Notes: generated by a model from the letters alone, not told the origin. A DNA stretch of 22,230 bases from Faecalibacterium sp. (GCA_017483235.1 JAFULE010000166.1:1-22230), one strand, 5' to 3'; shown: positions 14,080-21,699, counted from the first letter of the stretch. Numbers and translations: made by a program.

Positions 14080-15891
14080 ATGGCAAACATTCCCTCTGCC
14101 GCCGAAACGGCAAAGATCAAAGACCCTGCCCAGCGCAGCATGCCCACCGCCACTTTGATCCGGCGGTTCTGGCCCTACGAGCGCAAATACTGGAAGACGA
14201 TGGTGCTGGATCTGTTCTGCGCAGCCCTTACCTGCCTGTGCGAGCTGGTGCTGCCGCTGCTTCTGCGCACCATCACCGACACGGCCATCAACGATCTGGC
14301 CGCACTGACCACCGGTCTTGTGCTGAAAATGGCGGCGCTGTATCTGGTGCTGCGGTTGATCGATGCGGCCGCCCAGTATTTTATGGCCGACATGGGCCAC
14401 GTGATGGGCGTGCACATCGAAACCGATATGCGCCGCGACGCCTTCGAACACCTGCAGCGGCTGGGCCACACCTACTATTCCAACACCAAAATCGGCCAGA
14501 TCATGGGGCGGGTGACCAACGACCTGTTTGACGTGACCGAATTTGCCCACCACTGCCCCGAAGAATTCTTTATTGCAGGCATCAAAATTGCGGTCAGCTT
14601 TGTCATTCTGTGCGGCTGCAGCGTGCCGCTGACCCTGCTGCTGTTTGCCTGTGTGCCGTTGATGATGGTGGTGTCCATCAAGATCAACCGCTGGCAGCGG
14701 GCGGCCTTCCGCAAGCAGCGCGTGCAGGTAGGTGAGCTGAACAGCCGCATCGAAGACAGCCTGTTGGGCGAGCGGGTCATCAAGGCCTTTGGTGCCGAAG
14801 AGCTGGAACAGGAAAAATTTGAGCAGGGCAATCAGGCCTTCAAGCAGATCAAAGAAAAAACCTATATGTACATGGCCATCTTCCAGTGCAGCACCCGGCT
14901 GTTTGACGGGCTGATGTATCTGGTGGTGGTGGCCGGCGGCGGCCTGTTTGTGGTAAACGGGCTGATCAGCCCCGGCGATCTGGTGGCCTATACTCTGTAT
15001 GTGTCCACCCTGATCGCCACCATCCGCCGCATTGTAGAATTTGCCGAGCAGTTCCAGCGCGGTATGACCGGCATCGAGCGCTTTCTGGAAATTATGGACA
15101 CCCCCATCGAAATTCAGGATGCCCCCGATGCGGTGCCCCTGCAGGTGGAAAAGGGCGGCATCACCTTTGCGGATGTGACCTTTGAATACCCCGACGATCA
15201 CAATCTGGTGCTGCGCGGGGTGGATCTGAGCATTCAGCCCGGTGAGCGTGTGGCGCTGGTGGGCCCCTCGGGCGGCGGCAAAACCACTTTGTGCAACCTG
15301 ATCCCACGCTTTTACGACGTTACCAGCGGCACCATTGCCATCGACGGGCAGGACATCAAGGGTGTTACTCTGAAAAGCCTGCGCGGCGCCATTGGCATTG
15401 TGCAGCAGGATGTGTATCTGTTCAGCGGCTCGGTAGCCGAAAATATTGCCTACGGCAAGCCGGAAGCCACCCGGCAGGAGATCGAGCAGGCAGCCAGGCT
15501 GGCTGGCGCCGACAAGTTTATCGAAGCGCTGAAGGATGGCTACGATACCTATGTGGGTGAGCGCGGGGTCAAGCTTTCGGGCGGACAAAAGCAGCGCATC
15601 GCCATCGCCCGGGTGTTTTTGAAGAACCCGCCCATCCTCATTCTGGACGAAGCCACCAGCGCGCTGGATAACGAAAGCGAAATTCTGGTGGGCCAAAGCC
15701 TCGAAAAGCTGGCCCATGGCCGCACCACCCTGACCATTGCCCACCGCCTGACCACCATCAAGGACTACGACCGTATTCTGGTGCTGGGGGCCGAAGGCAT
15801 TGTGGAAAGCGGCAGCCACGAGCAGCTGCTGGCCCGGCAGGGCATTTATTACCGACTGTGGAACCAGATCCCCACCGGGGCAACCCTTTAA
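14080..15891 (+). CDS. ABC exporter half-transporter (MsbA/BmrA-like)
   Basis: A 603-aa type IV ABC exporter with fused permease and ATPase, expected to work as a dimer in the cytoplasmic membrane. Residues 30-335 hold six membrane helices. The ATPase has Walker A GPSGGGKT (395-402), Q-loop Gln442/443, signature LSGGQ (499-503), Walker B ILILDE with Glu524, and H-loop His555. All catalytic residues are present. Substrates of this group are lipids, drugs or peptides; nothing here fixes which. AAAGGAGG precedes the ATG. It closes the four-gene operon just before a bidirectional terminator. Confidence 0.95.
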   Translation: MANIPSAAETAKIKDPAQRSMPTATLIRRFWPYERKYWKTMVLDLFCAALTCLCELVLPLLLRTITDTAINDLAALTTGLVLKMAALYLVLRLIDAAAQYFMADMGHVMGVHIETDMRRDAFEHLQRLGHTYYSNTKIGQIMGRVTNDLFDVTEFAHHCPEEFFIAGIKIAVSFVILCGCSVPLTLLLFACVPLMMVVSIKINRWQRAAFRKQRVQVGELNSRIEDSLLGERVIKAFGAEELEQEKFEQGNQAFKQIKEKTYMYMAIFQCSTRLFDGLMYLVVVAGGGLFVVNGLISPGDLVAYTLYVSTLIATIRRIVEFAEQFQRGMTGIERFLEIMDTPIEIQDAPDAVPLQVEKGGITFADVTFEYPDDHNLVLRGVDLSIQPGERVALVGPSGGGKTTLCNLIPRFYDVTSGTIAIDGQDIKGVTLKSLRGAIGIVQQDVYLFSGSVAENIAYGKPEATRQEIEQAARLAGADKFIEALKDGYDTYVGERGVKLSGGQKQRIAIARVFLKNPPILILDEATSALDNESEILVGQSLEKLAHGRTTLTIAHRLTTIKDYDRILVLGAEGIVESGSHEQLLARQGIYYRLWNQIPTGATL

Positions 15892-15898
15892 TAAAAAC

Positions 15899-15933
15899 AA
15901 AAACGAGCCTTCCATGCGGAAGGCTCGTTTTTT
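15899..15933. terminator. Bidirectional terminator
   Basis: Arms AAACGAGCCTTCC and GGAAGGCTCGTTT around a 4-nt loop are flanked by A- and T-runs. It serves the ABC exporter operon and the converging glucokinase gene. Confidence 0.85.
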
Positions 15934-15949
15934 ATACAGGAACCGGAGA

Positions 15950-16900
15950 TCAGGCATTTGCCCCAACCACCAGACGCACCGCGCCGAAAATACCGGCGTC
16001 GTTGCCCAGACTGGCCACCTTGATGGGGGTGTTGCGGCTGGCGTGGAAGGCAAACTTCTGATAGGCGGCGGTAACCGCATCGGTCAGCACATCGCCTGCG
16101 CGGGACACACCACCGCCCAGCAGGAACATTTCGGGGTCGGTAGTAGCGGCGATGGAAGCCAGCGCAATGCCCAGATAGTCGGCCATCTGCTGCAGCTCGC
16201 GCACAGCCAGCTTGTCGCCGTCACGGGCGGCGTCCAGCACGTCCTTGGCGGCAAAGTCTTTGCCGCGCAGCACGCTGGGTTCGTCGGTCTGCTCCAGCAG
16301 CAGCTTGGTGCAGCGCACAATGCCGGTGGCGCTGGAATACTGCTCCAGGCAGCCCTTTTTGCCGCAGCCGCAGCTGGCGGTTTCGGCAGGGTTTACGGGA
16401 ATATGGCCGATCTCGCCGCCGGCGCCGTAGCTGCCGCACAGCACGTTGCCGTTTACGATCACGCCGCCGCCCACACCGGTGCCCAGGGTGACCATAACCA
16501 TGTTGCTGCAGCCCTTGGCGGTGCCCATCCAGATCTCGCCCAAGGCGGCTACATTGGCGTCGTTTCCGGTTTTAACCGGCACGCCATCCAGCAAGGCGCT
16601 CAGTCGATCCGACACATCCAGATCGCCCCAGCCGCCCAGATTGGCACATACGGGCACGTAGCGGTCCTCTTTTACAGGGCCGGGCACACCAATGCCCACG
16701 CCGGCCAGATCGGCATTGGTCAGCTCGCGCTCGGCCATCTTGGTCTTAACGGCTTTGGCCAGATTGCGCAGAATGTTTTCGCCCTGATTGGAGGTGTCGG
16801 TGGGCACTTCCCACTTTTCCAGCAAGGCGCCCGAGGTGGTAAACAGGCCAACCTTGGCGGTGGTGCCGCCCAGATCAATGCCAAATGCATAGTTGCTCAT
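15950..16900 (-). CDS. ROK-family glucokinase
   Basis: A 316-aa sugar kinase that phosphorylates glucose with ATP at the entry to glycolysis. Phosphate-binding GIDLGGTTAKVG is at 7-18, catalytic GNDAN (Asp114) at 112-116, adenosine-binding TLGTGVGGG at 138-146, and the ROK zinc site is His166 in GEIGH with Cys177, Cys179 and Cys184 in CGCGKKGC. Length and motifs fit Firmicute glucokinase rather than the longer NagC-like repressors, since no HTH is present. GGGAG precedes the ATG. The gene is monocistronic. Confidence 0.92.
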   Translation of the reverse strand: MSNYAFGIDLGGTTAKVGLFTTSGALLEKWEVPTDTSNQGENILRNLAKAVKTKMAERELTNADLAGVGIGVPGPVKEDRYVPVCANLGGWGDLDVSDRLSALLDGVPVKTGNDANVAALGEIWMGTAKGCSNMVMVTLGTGVGGGVIVNGNVLCGSYGAGGEIGHIPVNPAETASCGCGKKGCLEQYSSATGIVRCTKLLLEQTDEPSVLRGKDFAAKDVLDAARDGDKLAVRELQQMADYLGIALASIAATTDPEMFLLGGGVSRAGDVLTDAVTAAYQKFAFHASRNTPIKVASLGNDAGIFGAVRLVVGANA

Positions 16901-16956
16901 AGGTATCCACTCCCTTTATTTTTTCACCGGCAGCGCCGGCGGTTGTTCCGGTTACC

Positions 16957-16985
16957 ATTATAGCACAACCGCTGCGCTCTGCCCA
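16957..16985 (-). promoter_or_regulatory. Promoter of the glucokinase gene
   Basis: On the minus strand TGGGCA (16985-16980), a 17-bp spacer ending TGTGC, and TATAAT (16962-16957) form an extended -10 promoter. Confidence 0.7.
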
Positions 16986-17025
16986 CTGCAAACCGTTCAA
17001 TCTTTTACAATTTTTGCCCAAAGCA

Positions 17026-17066
17026 AAACAAAAGCGCCCGCCGAACACGGCAGGCGCTTTGTTTGT
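17026..17066 (-). terminator. Terminator of the tat operon
   Basis: On the minus strand the hairpin AAGCGCC-GCCG / CGGC-GGCGCTT is followed by TTTGTTTTG. It lies about 30 bases after the tatC stop codon. Confidence 0.75.
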
Positions 17067-17090
17067 TATTGGGGGCAGAACGGACAAGGA

Positions 17091-17894
17091 TCAATCGTCC
17101 TCTTCATCCTCTTCGTCCTCGTCATCCTCTTCGTCAGCCTCAAGCTTCTTTTTGTAGAAGATGCCCGACAGGAAGATACTGACCTGATACAGAACGATCA
17201 TGGGCAGGGCACACATGCACTGAGAAACAACGTCCGGCGGGGTGATAATGGCCGCCAGCGTAAAGATCAGCACAATGGCCACGCCGCGGATGTCCCGCAT
17301 GATCTTGGGGTTGAGAATGCCCATACGGCTGAGGATCACCGTAACCAGAGGAATCTCAAAAATGCAGCCGAAGATCAGGAAAATGGTAATGGCAAAGCTG
17401 ACAAAGTTTGCCAGAGTGGTGGCGGTGTTCACATATTCGGCACCTTCCAGCGTGTTCATGAAGTTCAGCATGAAGGGGAAGGTGATGTTATAGGCAAACA
17501 GCACACCGACCACAAACAGTGCCAGACCCATGATCATGGTCAGGCCAAAGAAAAAGCTTTCGCTCTTTTTCAGGCCAGGCTTGGCAAAGGCCCAAATCTG
17601 ATACAGCAGCATCGGCAAAGTGACCACAACACCGGCCACAATGGCGATTTTAAAATACTGCATCAGTTTTTCCTGCGGTTCGGTGGTAATGAACTCATAG
17701 GGAGGCTCACAATTCAAACCCAAACGGGTGATGATCTGCAGCAGATCGGGTGCGATCGCAATGCCAACGGCGGCAACCACAAAAAACAGCGCGGCACATA
17801 CAAACAGACGGTTGCGCAGCTCCTTCAGATGGCCGCCCAGGCTCATGCTGCCGCCGGTGGCGGCGGCTTCCTTTTTCTTAACCGATGTAGCCAT
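17091..17894 (-). CDS. tatC: Sec-independent translocase TatC
   Basis: A 267-aa six-helix core of the twin-arginine translocase, which binds the RR signal peptide of folded exported proteins. Conserved features are HLKELRNRL at 22-30, the YQIWAFAKPGLKKSE loop and TPPDVVSQ before helix 6. The last 17 residues are almost all Asp/Glu (from EADEEDDED), an unusually acidic cytosolic tail. The start overlaps the tatA stop as TAATG, so the two are translationally coupled. Confidence 0.96.
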   Translation of the reverse strand: MATSVKKKEAAATGGSMSLGGHLKELRNRLFVCAALFFVVAAVGIAIAPDLLQIITRLGLNCEPPYEFITTEPQEKLMQYFKIAIVAGVVVTLPMLLYQIWAFAKPGLKKSESFFFGLTMIMGLALFVVGVLFAYNITFPFMLNFMNTLEGAEYVNTATTLANFVSFAITIFLIFGCIFEIPLVTVILSRMGILNPKIMRDIRGVAIVLIFTLAAIITPPDVVSQCMCALPMIVLYQVSIFLSGIFYKKKLEADEEDDEDEEDEEDD

Positions 17895-18082
17895 TATTCT
17901 GCGTCAGCGTCCTCAGTCTTAGCGGCCTTCTTGGGGGCCTCGTCGTCATCCTCTTCCATGCCTTCCTTGAAGGACTTGCTGGCCTTGCCAACCATCTTGG
18001 CCAGCTTGGGCAGCTGCTTGGGTCCAAAGATAATGATAACGACCAGCAGGATCATCAGCAGTTCAGTAGTACCAATTCTCAT
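17894..18082 (-). CDS. tatA: Twin-arginine translocase TatA
   Basis: A 62-aa single-helix protein forming the pore-related component of the Tat system. It has Gly4, Glu7, the transmembrane segment to residue 19, the FGP hinge at 19-21, an amphipathic helix (KLAKMVGKASKSFKEGM) and an acidic tail. AAAGGAG lies nine bases before the ATG. It is the second gene of the tat operon and shares one base with tatC. Confidence 0.95.
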   Translation of the reverse strand: MRIGTTELLMILLVVIIIFGPKQLPKLAKMVGKASKSFKEGMEEDDDEAPKKAAKTEDADAE

Positions 18083-18113
18083 AACAAATTACTCCTTTTG
18101 TGTCGCCGGGGTT

Positions 18114-18145
18114 CGGCGGTTTGATGTATATGTCTGCAACCGCCG
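18114..18145 (-). repeat. Inverted repeat between tatB-like gene and tatA
   Basis: 8-bp perfect arms CGGCGGTT (18114-18121) and AACCGCCG (18138-18145) with a 16-nt spacer lie in the 88-bp gap between the two genes. It is not followed by a T-run and may be an intercistronic mRNA hairpin that sets relative expression. Confidence 0.4.
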
Positions 18146-18170
18146 GCGGCGGGGCATTCAACAAATAAAA

Positions 18171-18644
18171 TCAGGCCTTGGCCTCTTCGGCAGGCTTTTC
18201 TTCGGCCACAGCTTCTGCTGCGGGGGCAGCCTCAGCGGGCTTTTCCTCAACAGCAGCGGTTTCGACGGGGGCTTCCTCCATCAGTTCAACAGGGGCTTCT
18301 TCGGTCAGATCCACAGCCTCTTCGGCGGCGGCAGCTTCCTCGGCAGCCTTGGTTTTGCTGGTTTTGCCAATGCCGGTAAAGCTTTTGGCCACGCTGCCTA
18401 CGCTGTCGTCAAAATCCTTTTTGATGTCGGCCAGCGGGGCAACCACCTCTTTGAAGGGCTTCTGTACCTCTTCCAGCGGGGCGACAATGTTTTCCTGTAC
18501 TTCTTTCGAAGCTTCGTTGGTGTACTCTTTCAGCTGGTTGAGCATTTTGCCCAGCTTGCGGGCATACAGCGGCAGCTTGTCCGGGCCAATGAATACCATG
18601 GCCACGATGCAAATTACAATCAGCTCAGAAAAACCGATTTTCAT
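18171..18644 (-). CDS. tatB: TatB-like twin-arginine translocase subunit
   Basis: A 157-aa Tat family protein. The N-terminus has Gly4, GFSEL with Glu7, a membrane helix and the IGP hinge at 19-21, then a long amphipathic/coiled region (about 28-85) typical of TatB, which hands substrates to TatC. Residues about 95-157 are an Ala/Glu/Pro low-complexity tail with repeated EEAPVE and EEKPAE units. It is far longer than the neighbouring TatA and lies upstream in the operon, supporting a TatB role, but a second TatA is possible. AAAGGAAATG lies upstream of the ATG. Confidence 0.85.
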   Translation of the reverse strand: MKIGFSELIVICIVAMVFIGPDKLPLYARKLGKMLNQLKEYTNEASKEVQENIVAPLEEVQKPFKEVVAPLADIKKDFDDSVGSVAKSFTGIGKTSKTKAAEEAAAAEEAVDLTEEAPVELMEEAPVETAAVEEKPAEAAPAAEAVAEEKPAEEAKA

Positions 18645-18695
18645 GCGGTGTCATTTCCTTTCCTACAACGCCTCTAACGGCGGTCATTTGGAGAG

Positions 18696-18724
18696 ATTAT
18701 ATCACAATTCGGCAGGTTTGACCA
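18696..18724 (-). promoter_or_regulatory. Promoter of the tat operon
   Basis: On the minus strand TGGTCA (18724-18719), a 17-bp spacer ending TGA, and TATAAT (18701-18696) give an extended -10 promoter. Confidence 0.7.
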
Positions 18725-18729
18725 GTTTA

Positions 18730-18761
18730 TTTTGCAGAAGTGTGTGTTTTTTTCTGCAAAA
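18730..18761. repeat. Inverted repeat just upstream of the tat promoter
   Basis: Perfect 10-bp arms TTTTGCAGAA (18730-18739) and TTCTGCAAAA (18752-18761) with a 12-bp spacer begin six bases upstream of the -35. The place fits an activator site. Confidence 0.5.
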
Positions 18762-18956
18762 CACGCAGGAAAAATGTACTGCAGAGGGGAATGGGCGCGA
18801 AGCGGCGGCGACAAAAGAATTCTGCCGCTTTTATGACTTTCTCATAATACCACGCAATTGGGTGGGAAATGGGGCGGTATCATAAAGAACAGGTGAACTT
18901 TTTGTGAACGAGATGAGTGACTGGCAAAGAAATGGTTAAAATTGGTCCGAAACACA

Positions 18957-18988
18957 CCATCCCGGCGCTGATCACAGCGCCGGGATGG
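18957..18988 (-). terminator. Hairpin after the DJ-1 gene
   Basis: Perfect 14-bp arms CCATCCCGGCGCTG and CAGCGCCGGGATGG flank ATCA. It lies directly after the DJ-1 stop codon. The following minus-strand sequence TGTGTTTCGG is only modestly T-rich. Confidence 0.65.
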
Positions 18989-18996
18989 TAAAATAT

Positions 18997-19548
18997 TCAG
19001 TGCTTGTAGGCAATCGCTGCCTTGATGCGGTCGGCCGTTTCAGCTCCGGCCAGCTGGCGTACCAGCTCCAGGCCAAAGGGGATGGCCCCGCCCAGCCCAT
19101 AGGAAGTGGTGATATTGCCGTCCACCACCACTTCTTCGTCCAGCACCACGGCACCGGGCAGCTTATCCTGAAAAGCGGCATGTGCCGTGGCCTTTTTGCC
19201 CTGCAGCAGGCCCAGATCGGCCAGAATGCTGGGGGCAGCGCAGATGGCAGCCACCTTTTTGCCCTGTGCACAGAACTGCTTTACCGCAGCCACCACGGCG
19301 GCATTGGCCGCCAGATTGGGGGTGCCGGGAATACCGCCCGGCAGTACCAGCAGATCGGCGTTGGTATAGTCTGCCTCTTCGGCCAGAGCATCCGCCATCA
19401 GAGTAATGTTATGGCTGGTCACCAGCTGCAGCCGGCCCATGGCCGAGGCCACAACAACCTCAACGTCGGCTCGGCGCAGCAGATCGATCACCAGCAGAGC
19501 TTCGCACTCTTCGGTGCCGTCGGCGAAAAATACAACTGCTTTGCTCAT
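18997..19548 (-). CDS. DJ-1/PfpI family protein (YajL-like)
   Basis: A 183-aa protein of the DJ-1/ThiJ/PfpI superfamily. The conserved acid Glu16 in GTEECE, the LVLPGGIPG segment and the nucleophile-elbow cysteine Cys103 in AAICAAPS are present, matching the DJ-1/YajL clade. Members are oxidative-stress proteins or glyoxalase/deglycase-type enzymes; the true activity is debated. GGAGG lies upstream of the ATG. The gene follows the TrpR-like regulator by 15 bp and is co-transcribed with it. Confidence 0.93.
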   Translation of the reverse strand: MSKAVVFFADGTEECEALLVIDLLRRADVEVVVASAMGRLQLVTSHNITLMADALAEEADYTNADLLVLPGGIPGTPNLAANAAVVAAVKQFCAQGKKVAAICAAPSILADLGLLQGKKATAHAAFQDKLPGAVVLDEEVVVDGNITTSYGLGGAIPFGLELVRQLAGAETADRIKAAIAYKH

Positions 19549-19563
19549 GGGGCCTCCTTTGGG

Positions 19564-19854
19564 TCACACATTCTTTTTGGTTTCGACCAGAATGCGTTTC
19601 AGTTCGCTGTCGTTGCGGGCCAGAACACGGCTTACCCGGCTGATGATGGCACTGGAAGCGCCGGTCTTTTCCATGATTTCGGTGTAAATGCTGCCGCCAT
19701 GCAGCATTTCGGCAATATCAAACCGCTGCTCCATGGCGCTCAGCTCGGAATAGCTGCACACGTCCTGGAAAAAGCGGTAGCAATCTTCGGGGGTTTTCAG
19801 CTGCAGAATGGCCTGATACAGGCCAGACTGGCCGGTGGGATGATCCTTTGCCAT
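19564..19854 (-). CDS. TrpR-related YerC/YecD family DNA-binding protein
   Basis: A 96-aa all-helical protein of the YerC/YecD TrpR-related family. TPEDCYRFFQDVCSYSEL and SAMEQRFDIAEML are followed by a helix-turn-helix (about 56-79, YTEIMEKTGASSAIISRVSR). Function is not established in most hosts; it is a small regulator by fold. The frame extends to 19905, but GGAGG nine bases before the ATG at 19854 sets the start. It leads a two-gene operon with the DJ-1 protein. Confidence 0.9.
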   Translation of the reverse strand: MAKDHPTGQSGLYQAILQLKTPEDCYRFFQDVCSYSELSAMEQRFDIAEMLHGGSIYTEIMEKTGASSAIISRVSRVLARNDSELKRILVETKKNV

Positions 19855-19900
19855 GGGAAAGTACCTCCTGTTTTCAAAGCGTCCTCTCAATATGCTGTTT

Positions 19901-19920
19901 AACACTTTACAACACTAAAC
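19901..19920. repeat. Tandem decamers upstream of the TrpR-like gene
   Basis: AACACTTTAC and AACACTAAAC are adjacent, sharing 8 of 10 bases with a spacing of one helical turn. They lie about 47 bp before the start codon, in the probable promoter region, and could be an operator, perhaps for the gene's own product. Confidence 0.4.
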
Positions 19921-19938
19921 CAATATAGTATAAAAGCG

Positions 19939-19983
19939 AAAAAAAAGCAATATGCTTTTTCGTTTTTGTCCCTTTTTTGGGAC
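19939..19983 (-). terminator. Probable terminator of the nitroreductase operon
   Basis: On the minus strand a TGTCCC / GGGACA hairpin is followed by CGAAAAAGCA-TAT-TGCTTTTTTTTCG, whose 3' arm is itself a T-run. It lies just after the GNAT stop codon. The stems are AT-rich and the call is tentative. Confidence 0.5.
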
Positions 19984-19990
19984 AGTGTTT

Positions 19991-20482
19991 TTACAGGCGG
20001 CGCTCCAATTCCACCAGCGGCAGCTCGTAACCGGCCACCTGCTGGGGGGCCGGCTGCAGCACCCGGTAGCGCAGCGCCTTAAAAAAGCCCAGCACCGGCA
20101 GCTGCTTTTCGTGCACATAGCAGTACAGTCTTCCCTTGCCGTCGGCACGGCCCAGCCGCTCGCAATACTGCACAATGTCGCGGCCCATGCCGTTGCCCCG
20201 CACGGCGGGCTTCAGGTACAGATTGGTCAGATGCAGCGAGGTGCCCACCATCTTCCACGAAAAATAGCCCACCGGCTTGCCGCCCAGCAGCACAATAAAG
20301 TAGTTCACCTCGTCGTCGATCTGCTCTTCAATCGCTTCGGGGCTTTGCAAAGCCTCCAGCACGGCATCCAGCTGCTTTTTGGGATAGGTCTTTTTGTATA
20401 CCTCCCGCCACAGCTCGTCAGCCATCTCGCTGACCAGATGGATATATTTTGCTTTTGCAACCAGTTTATAATCGGGTTTCAT
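19991..20482 (-). CDS. GNAT-family N-acetyltransferase
   Basis: A 163-aa acetyl-CoA-dependent acyltransferase. Motif A reads LYLKPAVRGNGMGRDIV near residues 102-117, with the pyrophosphate-binding R-x-x-G-x-G, and the C-terminal FFKALRYRV block is typical. The substrate is unknown. The frame is open upstream to 20764, but that part overlaps the pentapeptide gene; the ATG at 20482 has AGAGGAAA upstream. It is the third gene of the nitroreductase/pentapeptide operon, 20 bp after the second. Confidence 0.9.
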   Translation of the reverse strand: MKPDYKLVAKAKYIHLVSEMADELWREVYKKTYPKKQLDAVLEALQSPEAIEEQIDDEVNYFIVLLGGKPVGYFSWKMVGTSLHLTNLYLKPAVRGNGMGRDIVQYCERLGRADGKGRLYCYVHEKQLPVLGFFKALRYRVLQPAPQQVAGYELPLVELERRL

Positions 20483-20502
20483 CTGATTTCCTCTTTTTCG
20501 TT

Positions 20503-21174
20503 TCAGTCTTTGATCACAATGCCCAGCAGGCGGGCCAGTTCGGCGGCTTGTGCCCAATCTACCACTGCGCCCCGTAGGCTGCGATGTTCTTCGCCAAAGC
20601 CGGCACCGTCCAGCCGGCAGCCGCGCAGGTCCAGCCCCTTCAGCGGGGTGGCGGCAAAGCTTGCGCCGCTGAAATCGGTGTCCTGCACGGCCCAGTGCAG
20701 CAGCCGGGTGTGGTTGAACATGGCTTCGGCAAAGCAGCTGCCGCGCACCGCGGTGCGCTCCCATTTGCTTTGGTCAAAGCAGGCGTAGCGCAGCATCCCG
20801 TTCTGGATCACCGTGTCAAACAGGCGGCTTTCGGCAAAATTGGCGCCCAGTGCCTTGCAGCCGGTCAGTGTGCAGCGGCAAAAATAGCTTTCGGGCAGCT
20901 TGGCGCCCGAAAAATCGCAATTTTTCAGCACGCAGTCGGTAAAGGCCGCGCGGGTCAGGTCGGCACTGGCAAAGCGGCAGTTTTCCAGCACACAGCCGCG
21001 AAAAACAGCATGCTGCAGCACCTCGCCGCACAGGTCGGCGTTTTTCAGCTGCAGCTGCTCCAAAGGGTCTTCCCGGGCGGCGGCCTGATAGATCTGCAGC
21101 GCGGCCTCGCTGCCCTGCAGCAGGGTCAGTTGTGCCGGCAGCACCGGCGGCCGGGGTGTGGTGTTTGCTGCCAT
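20503..21174 (-). CDS. Pentapeptide-repeat protein
   Basis: A 223-aa protein with degenerate pentapeptide repeats (A[D/N]Lxx type) from about residue 44 to 205, for example NADLCGEVLQ, ADLTRAAFTD, CDFSGAKL, TDFSGASF and LDLRGCRLDGAGF. Such repeats fold into a right-handed quadrilateral beta-helix. Some members (Qnr, MfpA) mimic DNA and protect gyrase, but many have no known role. Cysteine is frequent in the repeats. The ATG lies three bases after the nitroreductase stop with no strong ribosome binding site, so it is probably translated by coupling. Confidence 0.88.
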   Translation of the reverse strand: MAANTTPRPPVLPAQLTLLQGSEAALQIYQAAAREDPLEQLQLKNADLCGEVLQHAVFRGCVLENCRFASADLTRAAFTDCVLKNCDFSGAKLPESYFCRCTLTGCKALGANFAESRLFDTVIQNGMLRYACFDQSKWERTAVRGSCFAEAMFNHTRLLHWAVQDTDFSGASFAATPLKGLDLRGCRLDGAGFGEEHRSLRGAVVDWAQAAELARLLGIVIKD

Positions 21175-21177
21175 AAT

Positions 21178-21699
21178 TTATACCCAGTGGATGTAATCCG
21201 GCTTGCGGGGGGCGGCGGCAGGCAGGGGACCGTCGGGCCAGCCCAAGGCGCAGTGCCCCACGCCGATCCATTCGCCCTCAATGCCCCATTCCTTCAGCAG
21301 GGCCTTGCCTTCGTCGCTTTCAAACTCTTCCCGGGCGCGGTTGATCCAGCAGCTGCCCAGCCCCACGCTGGCGGCGGCGTTCATCAGGTTGCCCATCACA
21401 AGGCTGCCGTCGTACACGCAGTTGTAGCTGGCGGGATCGGCCAGCACCAGCAGAATGAGCGGTGCGCCGTAAAACGGGTCGTGCTGCACCCCCATAATGG
21501 CGGCGTTCATCCGCATCAGGCGGTCGCGGGTGGCCATGTCCCGAATGACCACGATCTTGGCGCTTTGCTTGTTTTTGCCGCTGGCGGCGTAGGTGCCGGC
21601 TTCCAGCACGGCGTTCAGCAGTTCGGCGGGCACCGGGTCCTGTTTGTAGCTGCGGCAGCTGCGGCGGCTGCACAGGGTGTTCAGGGTTTCGTTGCGCAT
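21178..21699 (-). CDS. Nitroreductase-family FMN oxidoreductase
   Basis: A 173-aa flavoprotein of the nitroreductase superfamily. The N-terminal RRSCRSY (12-18) is the FMN phosphate-binding R-R-S motif, and GSLVMGNLMNAAASVGLGSCWI matches the conserved helix and substrate region. It would reduce nitroaromatics, quinones or related compounds using NAD(P)H. GGGAGGG seven bases before the ATG sets the start. It is the first gene of an operon with the pentapeptide and GNAT genes. Confidence 0.92.
   Translation of the reverse strand: MRNETLNTLCSRRSCRSYKQDPVPAELLNAVLEAGTYAASGKNKQSAKIVVIRDMATRDRLMRMNAAIMGVQHDPFYGAPLILLVLADPASYNCVYDGSLVMGNLMNAAASVGLGSCWINRAREEFESDEGKALLKEWGIEGEWIGVGHCALGWPDGPLPAAAPRKPDYIHWV

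Larger units (their letters stand above)
18645..18996. other. Intergenic region upstream of tat, no gene seen
   Basis: This 352-bp stretch holds the tat promoter, an inverted repeat at 18730-18761, a weak hairpin AAGCGGC / GCCGCTT at 18800-18830, a short TTATGA / TCATAA palindrome near 18830-18846, and the hairpin that ends the DJ-1 transcript (18957-18988). I see no coding sequence with a credible ribosome binding site. A small RNA between 18765 and 18900 cannot be excluded. Confidence 0.6.

Noticed and set aside
12841..16080. A 1079-codon open frame on the minus strand
   Set aside because: It runs antisense through the UPF0340, YggS and ABC exporter genes, all of which have clear family motifs. 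Strong GC bias at third positions removes stop codons on the opposite strand. The translation is low-complexity, rich in His, Gly and Gln.
16893..18677. A 594-codon plus-strand open frame over the tat genes
   Set aside because: It is antisense to tatA, tatB and tatC, which are unmistakable, and the translation has no domain signature.
18791..18847. An 18-codon reading frame in the tat upstream region
   Set aside because: The purine-rich sequence before its ATG is too close to serve as a ribosome binding site and the peptide shows no feature of a real gene.
20483..20764. An N-terminal extension of the GNAT gene
   Set aside because: It overlaps the pentapeptide-repeat gene in another frame and has no acetyltransferase features. 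The start at 20482 is supported by a ribosome binding site.
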